DNA of 18,002 nt, from contig CALLKH010000375.1 in assembly GCA_938008425.1 (NCBI GenBank), positions 1 through 18,002 of the forward strand, written 5' to 3'. This document shows positions 1-10,194 of this stretch, one piece after another (within the stretch, counting starts at the first letter, position 1; the number at the start of each line of letters is the position of its first letter). The notes under the pieces are model-generated. The model saw only the letters and a program-made list of their open reading frames with translations. It searched no databases and was not told where the DNA came from. This DNA comes from an uncultured Planctomycetaceae bacterium (lineage in GTDB: Bacteria; Planctomycetota; Phycisphaerae; UBA1845; UTPLA1). Both the position numbers and the translations under genes were made by a program.

Positions 1-2
1 AG

Positions 3-3000
3 CTGGCCGAGGCGATCGAATCGGGGACCGGCCAGGAGGATTCATTCGGAATGGGCGGCGAGAGCGCGGGGCCGGAGCAACTGGCCTCTCTCGCGGTGAA
101 GACCGGCCAGCTTGAGCGATTCGAGAAGTTCATGGCCAGGCGGATCAAGAAGAACCCGAACGAATGGTCGGATCACCTGCTGCTGGCGCAGACCTACTTC
201 GATCTGGGCCGCGTCGAGGATGCGGAGAAGGTGCTGAAGCGGGCGTCGAAGATCAAGGCGCTGCGGCGCGATGTGATGCAGCAGGAGCTGACCTGGAAGG
301 AAGGATACGCCTCGGACGACGAGCTCATCGCCGCATACAGGAAGTACATCAAGGCGGCGGAGAAAAAGGTGTCGTCGTCGCGCGTGTCCAGCATGTTCGG
401 CGGCTACTTCGGCGGCGGCAGTGAAGGCCCGGCGGATACCGCCCAACTGCGCGACCGGCTGGGCAACCTGCTCTGGGACAAGGGCGAGAAGGAGGAAGCG
501 ATCAAGGTCTGGTGCGAGCGACTCAACATGGAGTCGGCCGAAAGCCAGCTCACACTGGCAAGCAAGCTGGAAGATAAGGAGGACTTCGAAGGCGCCGAGG
601 CATGTTATCGCAAGGCGATTCAGTTGCAGCCGGACAGCATGAAGGCGCACAAGTCGCTCCTGGCGCTGTGCTATTACAAGGGCGCCGCGGCCGAGGCACT
701 GGATCATCTGCGCGAGGTTTTCGTGCGCGAGAAACAGTCGGGATCGGGCAGCCGCGTTAACTCCCGCAACTACTACGGCTACCGCAACAACGACAACACC
801 GGCATCGAAGAGCAAGTGAGTATCTGGGCCAGGGAACTGTCGGCGGATTCATCGGCCAGGCTTGAGGCCCAATCGGGCGCCGACGGCGAATCGGCCGCGA
901 AGGACGCGGCGCTGGCACTGGCGGTGCTCTCGGGCGACTGGGAGGCAGTCGAAAGAACGCTGTCGGAGCGGCTCGAGTCCGAACCTTTTGAGCCGATGCT
1001 CTGGACGCTCTGGGCCGACGTCAAGGAACGCAAGGCGGAATGGACCGAGGCGGCCACGGCGTGGGAAACGGTTCGGCGACTGCAGAATACCACGCTTCCG
1101 AATCGGCGCGATCAACTCAAGCTCGTCCTCGCCGGAAAGCACATCAAGGACGCGGCGGCCGGCTCAAGACAGGCGCCGGGCGGAGCCGCCGCGATGATGG
1201 CCGGCGGAGCAAGTCCAAACTATTACTCGCGAAGCTACGGCTATTACGACTACGGCTCGCAGAACGAGACCACATCCACGCTCGGTTCGCTCTATGTGAA
1301 ACTGAAGCAGTATGAAAAGGCCGAGCGGCTCTATCTGTTCGGCGGCGGTTCGAGCGCGGTCCAGTGGGTGCTGCCGACGATCTCGTCGCTCATGTGGGCC
1401 CAGGGGGCGAAGGATCGGGCGCTCGAGCTCAGCGAGCTGAATGTCATTCTCGCGTCACAGGACGATCAGCTCTCGCAGTACGCCGGGCTTCTCGCGGAGA
1501 TGGGCCGGAAGGACGAGGCCGTCGAACTGCTCGTGCGCGCCTATCGATGCGCCCGCGTGGAAAACGAAAATGAATACGGCTACTGGGCGATGTACGGCTA
1601 CTACAGCGATAATCAGGACAACGAGTTTGAGGATTACAAGGAATCCATGATCTCCTCGGCGCTGTATGACATCCTGCGACGAAACAACATCCTTGATGCC
1701 TCACTCGAACGCATGACCCGGCAGGCGAGCGAAAATCCGGACGATACGCGGCTCGGAAAGCTCGTGCTCAGTCTTGAGATCCAGGATCAGCGATGGGTCT
1801 CCGCCAAGCGTTCGCTGGAGGCATGGAGCAAGGCGCGCCCGGAGGACATGGCGATCAAATCGAAGCTGCTCCAGGCGTGCCTCCAGACCGGGCAGTGGTC
1901 CGACGCCGAGGAACTCCTGGCCGAAATCCGAAAGGAGAAATCGAAAGCAACTGATCCGCTGAGCGGCTACGACGCGTTCATTCGCCTGATGAACAACGAT
2001 ATCGCCGGGGCGGTGAAGGTGGTGGAACCGTTGATGGCGCAGCCGTCAATCAGCGGGGAGCAGGACAAAACCGCCATCATCGGCCGCGTCCTGATTCTCG
2101 CCAAACAGTACGACCGCCTGATCGAACACTACGCGACGGTCGCTTCGAACCGCCTGCTGACGAACGATGAGAAGAGCTTCCTGTTCGCACTGTATTTCGA
2201 ATCCGATCATCGAGACGAGGCGGCGCGGCTTGCCCTGACGGAACTCTGGAAGACCGACGGCGTGCTGGATCCCGAGTCGCCGTGGTATCAGTCGATCCTG
2301 CGCGTCGCGGCCCATTCGAAGATCGATAACAGGCCGCTCAAACCGGAATCCATGTCGAAGGAGGACGAGGCGGTCCTGACGCTGGCGACGGACGGACCCG
2401 ACGCGGGAATCGCGGCATTCAAAGCCATTGTCGATGCCGAACCCGACAACCTCAACGCCCGCCGCGGACTTCTGCTCGCAGCGATCTCGGCCGGCGACTG
2501 GAAGCGGGCCATCGAAACGAACAATGCCCTCGTCGCATGGCTCGAACCGCGCCGACGGGAAATCTGGCGCGAAACTGAATCCCTGCCGCTGGCAAAGCAG
2601 GCGGCAAACCTGCTCAAGGGCCTTCAGTCGCGCGAGATCGACGTGTCATCGATGATGACGCTGGCGATGTCGCTCTCGCAGACCGTGAACCAGTTGCTCG
2701 GCGGCTCCCGATGGGACGGGTCGGGACAGAACTCCGGCCCGGCCAAGTACGACGGGCTCTGGCAGTCGCAGAGCGCGTTCGGCGCCCAGCTTCTCGCCCG
2801 CGTCGGCGAGGCCGAGGCACTGAAGGAGGCCCTGAAGCATCAGGCGAAACTGGCGGCCGCGATTGCAGGGGGGGTCGGCCAATCGAATCCCGGCTATCGA
2901 TCAATGATGTACCGATTCGGCGGGTCCGTGACGAGGTACAGTTACTCCGTCGATGAAAACGATGGTTCGGCGTTTGAACAGGATTGGAAGCCGGCTTTTC

Positions 3001-4622
3001 GCGCCGCGCTGCGAAAGCACCGTATTCTTGATCCGCTGCTCGCGGAGGTGGAGCAACTCGGTCGGCGGACAGAGATGGGGTCATATGGCGAGATCAGCGA
3101 ATGGTGCGCCGCCGCGGGACGCACCGCCGATGCCAGGGAATGGCGATCGAAGCTGGCCGACGCGATCCTTGTCAAACTCGATGCCACCGACAAGCCATCC
3201 GTCTCGTCCGAGGGCGGGCAGTATGGCTGGTGGTATTACCGCTACGGCCGCAACAGCGCGGCGGAGTCGATGAACATTCGCAACGCGATGCGGTCGTGCA
3301 TCGTTCGACAGCCGAAGTCGGAGGACCCCGGCCCGGAGCATTTGAATTCGGACATCAACGGCGCCCCGGATGAACTGTGGGAACTGGCACTGCTCGATGA
3401 GGGCGTCGCGGAGAAACTGATGGCCAGGGCGCAGCTCCTCGGCCGGGGATGGCAGGACACGCAGACGTTCGCGCAGGCGCTGGGCTACCACCTGGCGCGC
3501 CGCGATGCCGCGAAGGTCATCGAAGTCATCGAAGCCGTGTTTGAACCCGAGGAGTTGATGCGCTCCGGGCGGCTGTCGGATTATCTGACCGCCTGCTTCG
3601 AATCGCGCGACTTCGAGCGAATCGACCGGGTGCTCGAGCGGGCGCAGGCGGCGAGTTCGACGCTGGAAAACGACGTCATGCTCATTCGTCTGCTCGTCGC
3701 ACGTCACGAAAAGAAGGATGACGACGCCGCGGCGATGGAGAAGACTTTGCTTGAGCGCTGCCGAACCGAACCCGCCAGCCCGATCAAGACGGATTCGCAC
3801 TTGCTTTCGATATTGGGAGATCCGGACTCGAATCGACGCGGCGTGCCATATCGATACTTCAATCCGAACAGCTTCGTACAATCCTATGCGACGCACGACT
3901 CCGATTCGATCGTCGAGATCGCGGGAGGGCTCGGCGTCGAATACGAAGCCCACCTGCGGCCGGGCGATATTCAAGTCTTTGACCTCCAACTCGCTTACGG
4001 ACGGCATCGGATGTTCGAGGATGCTGCGCGGATGGTGGAGGTACGGCTGGCCGAATCAAACGGCGGCCTGTCCGCGAAGGAGCGAATGGGGCTGCTTCGA
4101 GCCAAGGCCGAACATCTGTCCGACGCCGGCGACCGGGAGGAGGCCAAGGCCATTCTGAAGGAAGTGGAGTCCTACTGGATGGCGGAGGCATCAGCCAACC
4201 CGACGGACGCGACACCCCACCGGGAGCTGGAAATGTTGTACAATTCCCCGGGGTGGGGTCGAGACCTGGAGAAGGCATACGCCGAATTCAAGGCGGCAGG
4301 ACGTTGCGAACCGACGTATCATTTGACGGGCACGCGCGAGGCCGATCTGCTTCATGAAATGGGCCGCCACGCGGATGCATGGGCGTTGTACAAACGAATG
4401 TTGACCGAGGGCCGCGGCGACGAGGTTTCGTATCAGGCGTCGCCCATGGGCGGCCGGCCGGTTCGGGAGACCAAGCCATCCGCATGGCTCCTCTATCGAA
4501 GCGGGTTGTCCGCACACCACGCGGGCGATACGGAGATGGCCGACGGATTGATACGACAGGCACTGTGGCGTGATCCCACGTGTCGATTCGCCAGGCAGGC
4601 TCGGGAGTTGATCCATGACTGA
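3..4622 (+). CDS. Giant TPR-repeat scaffold protein with Tyr/Gly-rich inserts, 5'-partial
   Basis: The frame is open from base 3 with no stop, so the gene probably begins upstream. An ATG at 51 has an AGGAGG at 34-39, but the 11-nt spacing is long and the protein would begin inside a helical repeat with no signal peptide. From that ATG, 1523 residues are visible. Nearly all of it reads as TPR-like helix pairs, for example residues 42-69, 140-225 and the C-terminal 60 residues, where the pattern is A/G-x3-Y/F-x-G-x2-x-A-x-x-L. The repeats are interrupted by Tyr/Gly/Asn-rich low-complexity inserts near residues 114, 237, 388, 503, 946, 1055 and, more weakly, 1264. TPR arrays bind protein partners; no catalytic motif is visible. 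The stop overlaps the next gene by 8 nt (ATGACTGA), so translation is probably coupled and the product probably works with the downstream membrane/MoxR/vWA proteins. In Bat operons of other phyla the TPR parts are BatC/BatE, which are far smaller; equivalence is inference. Confidence 0.85.
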   Translation: MAEAIESGTGQEDSFGMGGESAGPEQLASLAVKTGQLERFEKFMARRIKKNPNEWSDHLLLAQTYFDLGRVEDAEKVLKRASKIKALRRDVMQQELTWKEGYASDDELIAAYRKYIKAAEKKVSSSRVSSMFGGYFGGGSEGPADTAQLRDRLGNLLWDKGEKEEAIKVWCERLNMESAESQLTLASKLEDKEDFEGAEACYRKAIQLQPDSMKAHKSLLALCYYKGAAAEALDHLREVFVREKQSGSGSRVNSRNYYGYRNNDNTGIEEQVSIWARELSADSSARLEAQSGADGESAAKDAALALAVLSGDWEAVERTLSERLESEPFEPMLWTLWADVKERKAEWTEAATAWETVRRLQNTTLPNRRDQLKLVLAGKHIKDAAAGSRQAPGGAAAMMAGGASPNYYSRSYGYYDYGSQNETTSTLGSLYVKLKQYEKAERLYLFGGGSSAVQWVLPTISSLMWAQGAKDRALELSELNVILASQDDQLSQYAGLLAEMGRKDEAVELLVRAYRCARVENENEYGYWAMYGYYSDNQDNEFEDYKESMISSALYDILRRNNILDASLERMTRQASENPDDTRLGKLVLSLEIQDQRWVSAKRSLEAWSKARPEDMAIKSKLLQACLQTGQWSDAEELLAEIRKEKSKATDPLSGYDAFIRLMNNDIAGAVKVVEPLMAQPSISGEQDKTAIIGRVLILAKQYDRLIEHYATVASNRLLTNDEKSFLFALYFESDHRDEAARLALTELWKTDGVLDPESPWYQSILRVAAHSKIDNRPLKPESMSKEDEAVLTLATDGPDAGIAAFKAIVDAEPDNLNARRGLLLAAISAGDWKRAIETNNALVAWLEPRRREIWRETESLPLAKQAANLLKGLQSREIDVSSMMTLAMSLSQTVNQLLGGSRWDGSGQNSGPAKYDGLWQSQSAFGAQLLARVGEAEALKEALKHQAKLAAAIAGGVGQSNPGYRSMMYRFGGSVTRYSYSVDENDGSAFEQDWKPAFRAALRKHRILDPLLAEVEQLGRRTEMGSYGEISEWCAAAGRTADAREWRSKLADAILVKLDATDKPSVSSEGGQYGWWYYRYGRNSAAESMNIRNAMRSCIVRQPKSEDPGPEHLNSDINGAPDELWELALLDEGVAEKLMARAQLLGRGWQDTQTFAQALGYHLARRDAAKVIEVIEAVFEPEELMRSGRLSDYLTACFESRDFERIDRVLERAQAASSTLENDVMLIRLLVARHEKKDDDAAAMEKTLLERCRTEPASPIKTDSHLLSILGDPDSNRRGVPYRYFNPNSFVQSYATHDSDSIVEIAGGLGVEYEAHLRPGDIQVFDLQLAYGRHRMFEDAARMVEVRLAESNGGLSAKERMGLLRAKAEHLSDAGDREEAKAILKEVESYWMAEASANPTDATPHRELEMLYNSPGWGRDLEKAYAEFKAAGRCEPTYHLTGTREADLLHEMGRHADAWALYKRMLTEGRGDEVSYQASPMGGRPVRETKPSAWLLYRSGLSAHHAGDTEMADGLIRQALWRDPTCRFARQARELIHD

Positions 4623-6198
4623 TTCGAAACGAACGCGGGACACCCTCGACGGCATACTTTCTGAACTTCGCCGGCGCCAGCGGGCGTTGCATGTTGCCCA
4701 GTCGACGCTGATCGGCCTGTTCTATGGCGCTGTCGCCGCTGTCTTCGTGGCGGCATTCGGAGTCCTCTTCCGCACAGACTGGGCCGTCTCGGGCCTCTGG
4801 CAGGCGCTCTGGTGCGTGCCGGTGGGCGCGTCGCTGGGAGCGGTCGTTGGACTAATTCGTCGCGTAGACGCCCTGCGCCTCGCCCGGGCGATGGACGAGG
4901 CGGCGGACTCCGAGGACCGATTCGCCAGCGCGCTTCAACTGCATTCTCATCACCGCCAGGCGCGGGCAAGACTCATCGAGGCCGACGCGCTCGCGGCGGT
5001 CGAGGGCGTACGACCCCAGTCAGCGCTGCGATTCCAGGCGCCGAAGCAGGTCAAGTTCCTTCCGTTGCCGGCCGTGCTGCTGGCGCTGCTGCTGTGGCTG
5101 GCGCCGAGCGCGCGAATTGATGCGGGAACGGTCGAGGAGCCGGAGATTTCGCCCGACCAGTGGGCGGAACTCAACAGGGAATTCAAGGAGGAGCTGGAGA
5201 ACCTGCCGGAGCCGAAGACTGACGAGGAGAAGGACCTCCAGGCCAAATTGAAAAAGCTCGCCGAGATGCTCGAGAAGAATCCCGAGAAGAAGGACGTTCT
5301 CGAACAGATCGCACGGCTCAAGACCGAGTTGGAGAAGCGACAGAAGCAACTGCCCGGCCGCAACCTGTCAATGCGCAACGCGGCGAAGAACATGAAGGCG
5401 TCGAAGGCGCTCAAACCGTTCACGTCGCAACTGAAGAAGGGCGACTACAAGAAGGCGGCGAACGCATTTAAGGCCCTGGCCGACAAGATTCGCAAGAATG
5501 CCGACGCCATGTCGGCCGAGGACTTCGAGGCCGCGGCGGCCGACCTGGAGCAGATGTCGTCAGAACTCTCGTCTCACGACGAACTCGGCCACGCCTGCAA
5601 GAACTGTGCGAAAGCGGCGGAGTCGATGAACCGCGACAAGCTGGCCGACGCGCTGGATCAGTTCTCGAAGAAGCTGGAGAAGAACTCCGACCAGCTCCGG
5701 GAATGCGACAGCATGTGCAAAGCCGACAGCCTGATCGACCAGTTGATGCGCAAGATGAACAACTGCAAATCGTCGAAGAATTGCAGCGCCTGCAAGAACG
5801 GCAACGGCGAGTGCAACAGTTCTGACTGCAATGGATCCAACAAGTTCGTGAAGCGCAACAACAAGAAAGGCGGGCTCAAGGCGGGCTGGGGCACGGCCGA
5901 CCAGTGGAACGGCGGCCAGATGACGCGCAACAAGGAAAAACGCACGCCCGATCTCGCCCAGGTCAACCAGCAGGCCGGCCGCAGCACGAAGCTGACGACG
6001 ATCTCGAAGGAAGAGCACGCGGAAAGCTCGCTGAGCTACCGCGAGATGTTCGCCGAATACGTGCAGAAGGCCGAGGCGGATCTCGCGCTGGAATCAGCGC
6101 CGATCGCCTACCGCGAGTTTTTGAAACGATACTTCACGGCGATCCGGCCGGACGAGGGTTCGTCCACCGCCGGTGAGTCGCCGAAACGCGCGGACTAG
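4615..6198 (+). CDS. Three-TM coiled-coil membrane protein with Cys-rich segment, function unknown
   Basis: 527 residues. The ATG overlaps the TPR gene's stop, and GGGAG at 4603-4607 lies 7 nt upstream. Hydrophobic segments are near residues 29-52, 60-81 and 148-164. The basic stretch after TM2 (IRRVDALRLARAMDEAADSE) fits an N-in topology and would put residues 165-527 outside the cytoplasm. Residues 175-320 are Lys/Glu-rich amphipathic helix, probably coiled coil. Residues 328-405 carry nine cysteines: 328, 331, 364, 368, 384, 390, 393, 400 and 405, including CxxC, CxxxC and a dense C-x5-C-x2-C-x6-C-x4-C cluster. The C-terminus ends with a conserved-looking APIAYREFLKRYF motif followed by a polar tail. 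The residues 90-130 pattern (D-R-F-x-S-A-L-Q-L) recalls DUF4175-like membrane proteins encoded beside MoxR/BatA genes, but I cannot assign it firmly. Its position between the TPR gene and MoxR suggests a membrane partner of the complex. Cysteine function (disulfides or metal) is inference. Confidence 0.9.
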   Translation: MTDSKRTRDTLDGILSELRRRQRALHVAQSTLIGLFYGAVAAVFVAAFGVLFRTDWAVSGLWQALWCVPVGASLGAVVGLIRRVDALRLARAMDEAADSEDRFASALQLHSHHRQARARLIEADALAAVEGVRPQSALRFQAPKQVKFLPLPAVLLALLLWLAPSARIDAGTVEEPEISPDQWAELNREFKEELENLPEPKTDEEKDLQAKLKKLAEMLEKNPEKKDVLEQIARLKTELEKRQKQLPGRNLSMRNAAKNMKASKALKPFTSQLKKGDYKKAANAFKALADKIRKNADAMSAEDFEAAAADLEQMSSELSSHDELGHACKNCAKAAESMNRDKLADALDQFSKKLEKNSDQLRECDSMCKADSLIDQLMRKMNNCKSSKNCSACKNGNGECNSSDCNGSNKFVKRNNKKGGLKAGWGTADQWNGGQMTRNKEKRTPDLAQVNQQAGRSTKLTTISKEEHAESSLSYREMFAEYVQKAEADLALESAPIAYREFLKRYFTAIRPDEGSSTAGESPKRAD

Positions 6199-6401
6199 CG
6201 CGACGTGCCGTCCCCGCGATTTCGGGGCGTGCGATCACTGGAGCCATCCATCGTTTTCACCGCGGCGGCGAACCATCGCGGCAAACGCCCGTAGGTTTTC
6301 CATCCGGGTTTCGAGGGCCCACCCCCGACAGCGCAGCGGGACCGTCCGGCGACGAACGGCAATCGCTCCGCGCGATCGGCGTGAATTTGCGAGGAGAAAG
6401 C

Positions 6402-7409
<1,008 letters not shown>

Positions 7410-7414
7410 ATCAA

Positions 7415-8296
7415 ATGGCAAGCGCGCTATTCGACAAGGACTTCCTCAAGAAGCTCGAGTACCTCGATCTCATTGCGCGCCGGCTCGTGTTCGGCCGTCA
7501 GCAGGCGCTGCGGCAGAGCGTGAAGAAGGGCGCCAGCATCGAGTTCAAGGACTTCCGCGAGTACAGCCCCGGCGACGATCCCCGCACCGTGGACTGGTCG
7601 GTCTACGCGCGGCTCGGCGAACTGGTGATCAAGCTGTTTCGACAGGAGGAGGAGCTGGATCTGTGGGTGCTCATGGACGCCAGCGGCTCCATGGACTTCG
7701 GCGAGCCCAACAAGTTCGACCAGGCGCGGCGCATCGCCGCGGCGCTGGCGTACATCGGCATGTCAAACATGGACTCGGCCGGCGTGACGCCGTTCACCTC
7801 GGAACTGGCGGAAGGGAGGGGCAAGCTTCGCGGCCGCGGGCGCGTCTTCGCCCTGCTTGACTATCTCACCGGCGTGAAGTCCGGCGGCAAGACGGATTTG
7901 CAGGCCGTTATCCGGGCGTTCGTCTCCCGTGTTCGGCGACCGAGCATGGTCGTGCTCATCTCGGACTTCTACGGTCTCGAAACCGCCCGGCAGGCCATCG
8001 ACCAGCTTCGTTTCTTCAAGCACCAGATCTATGTCATCCAAATGGCATCGCCGTGGGAGCTCGACCCGCCCATCCGCGGGGAGCTTCGGCTCATCGACAC
8101 CGAGACGAGCGGTCACGAGGACCTCACCATCACCGACTCGATGCTTCGCCGTTACAAGCAGGCACTTGATAAGTTTTCCGCCGAATTGCGCGGCTATTCG
8201 ATGAAATACTCGATCGGCTACTCGCTCGCCCGGACGGATATTCCCTTTGAAGAGTTCCTGCTCAAGGTCCTTCAGCGCGGGGGGCTCGTGGCATGA
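7415..8296 (+). CDS. DUF58 / vWA domain protein, MoxR partner
   Basis: 293 residues. The DUF58 signature is clear at 40-61: a Gly, E43-F44, R48-E49-Y50, G53-D54-D55, R57 and V59-D60-W61, followed by AR. A vWA fold follows with a complete MIDAS: D88-A-S90-G-S92 (DASGSM), T160 in GGKTDL and D184 in LISDFYG. There are no TM segments, so it is a cytosolic protein that could sit between the ATPase and the membrane vWA proteins. MoxR-DUF58 pairs are among the most conserved bacterial gene neighbourhoods; the accepted view is that MoxR acts on the vWA protein. The start lies 5 nt after the MoxR stop and lacks a strong Shine-Dalgarno sequence, so translational coupling is likely. The stop overlaps the next start by 4 nt (ATGA). 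Confidence 0.96.
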   Translation: MASALFDKDFLKKLEYLDLIARRLVFGRQQALRQSVKKGASIEFKDFREYSPGDDPRTVDWSVYARLGELVIKLFRQEEELDLWVLMDASGSMDFGEPNKFDQARRIAAALAYIGMSNMDSAGVTPFTSELAEGRGKLRGRGRVFALLDYLTGVKSGGKTDLQAVIRAFVSRVRRPSMVVLISDFYGLETARQAIDQLRFFKHQIYVIQMASPWELDPPIRGELRLIDTETSGHEDLTITDSMLRRYKQALDKFSAELRGYSMKYSIGYSLARTDIPFEEFLLKVLQRGGLVA

Positions 8297-10191
8297 CGCT
8301 GCTCGCGCCGTGGGCACTCTGGTTTTCGGCGGTGGCGGCCGGCGTCGTCGCGCTCTACCTGCTTAAGATCAAGCGGCGTCGGCAGACCGTTCCGGCGCTC
8401 GATTTCTGGCGGCAACTGGTGGGCCAGACGCAGGTGCGATCGCTCTTTCAAAGGCTCAAGCGCTGGCTTTCGCTCGCGCTGTGGCTGCTCATTGTCACCT
8501 GCCTGATTCTGGCCATCGGCAACCCGGTCCTGTCGTTCGGACGCATCAAGCCGCAATCCATCGCCGTCATCATCGACAACTCCGCAAGCATGCAGGCGAT
8601 CGAACAGGCTCTCGAAGAGGGTAAGACCGAGACGCGCTTCACCGAGGCGCTCCGGGCTTTGAATGACCTCACCACACGTCGGCCGGTGCGCGACGAATGG
8701 CTGCTGATCGACGCCGCGCATGAAGCCCGCGTGATCACGCCCTGGACCCTCGATCGCAAGAGCATTCACGACGGCGCGGCCGCAATTCGACCGCACGGCG
8801 GCACAGCCGATCTCTCCGGCGCGGCGGCGCTCGCGGCCCAGCTTCTGGAAGGCAAGAAGGACCCGTGCATCGTGGTCCTCTCCGACGGCGCGGACGGGGC
8901 CGTCGAGAAGCTGGCGAAGGCCGATGCCCGGATCGCGCCGTGGATCATCGGCACGGCCGACGACAACCTCGGGATTGCCACGCTGAAGGTTCGCGTGCAT
9001 CGCGAGGAGTCGATGCACTACGTCTATGTGCGCGTGGTCAACGCGTCGCCTGCCGCTGTCGAATCTCAGCTGGTGTTCGAGGCCGACGGCACGACCGTCG
9101 CGGTCGAGCCGCTGGCGGTCGATGCTGGCGGAGAGTGGGAGAAGACGATCACGTTCAGCCAGCCGAACGGCGCCGTGCTTCGCGCGTGGATCGATCGAGC
9201 CGACGCGCTGGCCGATGACAACGAGGCGTTCGCCATTCTTCCGCCGATTCGTGCGGCCGCCGTGCTATTGGTCACACCGCTGGCGGAATCGTTCTTCTTC
9301 GAGCAGGCGCTCACGGCCATGGCGCCGCTCGTCGACGCGGAGAACAGCCGGACGCTCACGATCGAAGAGTTCGACGCGGCCGCGGCTTCCGCGGTCAGCG
9401 CCGACCTGGCCATCTTCAATAACTGCGCGCCGGCGAAGATGCCCGCGTCCGGTCGATTCGTCTTCGTGAACCGCTGGCCCGCGGAGATTCCCGCAAAGGT
9501 GAACGGACTCCTCGAACGGCCGGAGATGGTGCTGACGTCGCGCGATCATCCGCTGATGCGATTCGTCTCGGTGAGTTCGGTCGCACTGGTCAAGGCGCAC
9601 GATGTCACGCTTTCAGAGCGGGCAACGATTCTCGCCGAATCCAACGACGGCTCGCCGCTTGTGTTCCTTCACGAAGCGCCGGATCGGCAGTCGCTCTGCG
9701 TCGCGTTTGACGTGATGGAGAGTGACCTTCCGTTTCGCAATGCATTTCCGGTGCTGCTCAGAAACACGGTCGCCCACATGGTGTCGGAACAATCACTCTG
9801 GATCGCGGACCAGTACCACGTCGGCGACGTGATCACACCGCTGCGGGCACTGCCCTCTGATGTCACGGCCGTCGACGTCGCCCGGCTCAATCAGACGGGC
9901 GTCAATGAAGCCCGGACGGCCGTCGAACGCGGCGCCTTCGCCTATGCGAACACCGCATCGCGCGGCCCGCTGCGGTTCACCATCGGCGACGACATCGCCT
10001 ACACGGCCGTGAACCTCGCAGATGCGACCGAGTCCCGCATCGCGATTGTGAAGCCTGAGAAAACGCCGGCCGAACTGCTGGCGCTCTCGGATCGCCTGTT
10101 CGGCACCGTGCCATGGCTGGCGCTGGCCGCCATCGCCGCGACGCTGATCGGCGTGGAATGGATGACATATCACCATCGTTGGACGGAGTAA
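8293..10191 (+). CDS. BatA-type membrane protein with vWA domain
   Basis: 632 residues. The N-terminus is the BatA domain: a TM hairpin with segments near 4-24 and 58-77 joined by a basic loop (KIKRRRQTVPALDFW, then FQRLKRW). A vWA domain begins at about 88 with an intact MIDAS: D95-N-S97-A-S99, T171 in GGTADL and D198 in LSDGADG. Residues of about 215-310 look like a beta-rich domain, and 325-580 a Rossmann-like or amidotransferase-like region without an obvious active site. A last TM lies near 606-624. The vWA domain is predicted outside the cytoplasm. Family knowledge: BatA-like proteins are membrane subunits of Bacteroides aerotolerance (Bat) systems linked to stress tolerance. The ATG overlaps the DUF58 stop (ATGA), with a G6 run at 8279-8284 as a possible ribosome-binding site. 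The next gene starts 3 nt after its stop. Confidence 0.93.
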   Translation: MTLLAPWALWFSAVAAGVVALYLLKIKRRRQTVPALDFWRQLVGQTQVRSLFQRLKRWLSLALWLLIVTCLILAIGNPVLSFGRIKPQSIAVIIDNSASMQAIEQALEEGKTETRFTEALRALNDLTTRRPVRDEWLLIDAAHEARVITPWTLDRKSIHDGAAAIRPHGGTADLSGAAALAAQLLEGKKDPCIVVLSDGADGAVEKLAKADARIAPWIIGTADDNLGIATLKVRVHREESMHYVYVRVVNASPAAVESQLVFEADGTTVAVEPLAVDAGGEWEKTITFSQPNGAVLRAWIDRADALADDNEAFAILPPIRAAAVLLVTPLAESFFFEQALTAMAPLVDAENSRTLTIEEFDAAAASAVSADLAIFNNCAPAKMPASGRFVFVNRWPAEIPAKVNGLLERPEMVLTSRDHPLMRFVSVSSVALVKAHDVTLSERATILAESNDGSPLVFLHEAPDRQSLCVAFDVMESDLPFRNAFPVLLRNTVAHMVSEQSLWIADQYHVGDVITPLRALPSDVTAVDVARLNQTGVNEARTAVERGAFAYANTASRGPLRFTIGDDIAYTAVNLADATESRIAIVKPEKTPAELLALSDRLFGTVPWLALAAIAATLIGVEWMTYHHRWTE

Positions 10192-10194
10192 CGC

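Noticed and set aside
3081..4007. 308-codon minus-strand frame inside the TPR gene, and similar frames at 42-815, 8272-9018 and 11374-12333
   Set aside because: All are antisense shadows of convincing plus-strand genes, with no ribosome-binding site and Arg/His/Leu-rich low-information products.
6381..6401. GTG start for moxR seven codons upstream
   Set aside because: The ATG at 6402 has an AGGAG at ideal distance, and family similarity starts after it.
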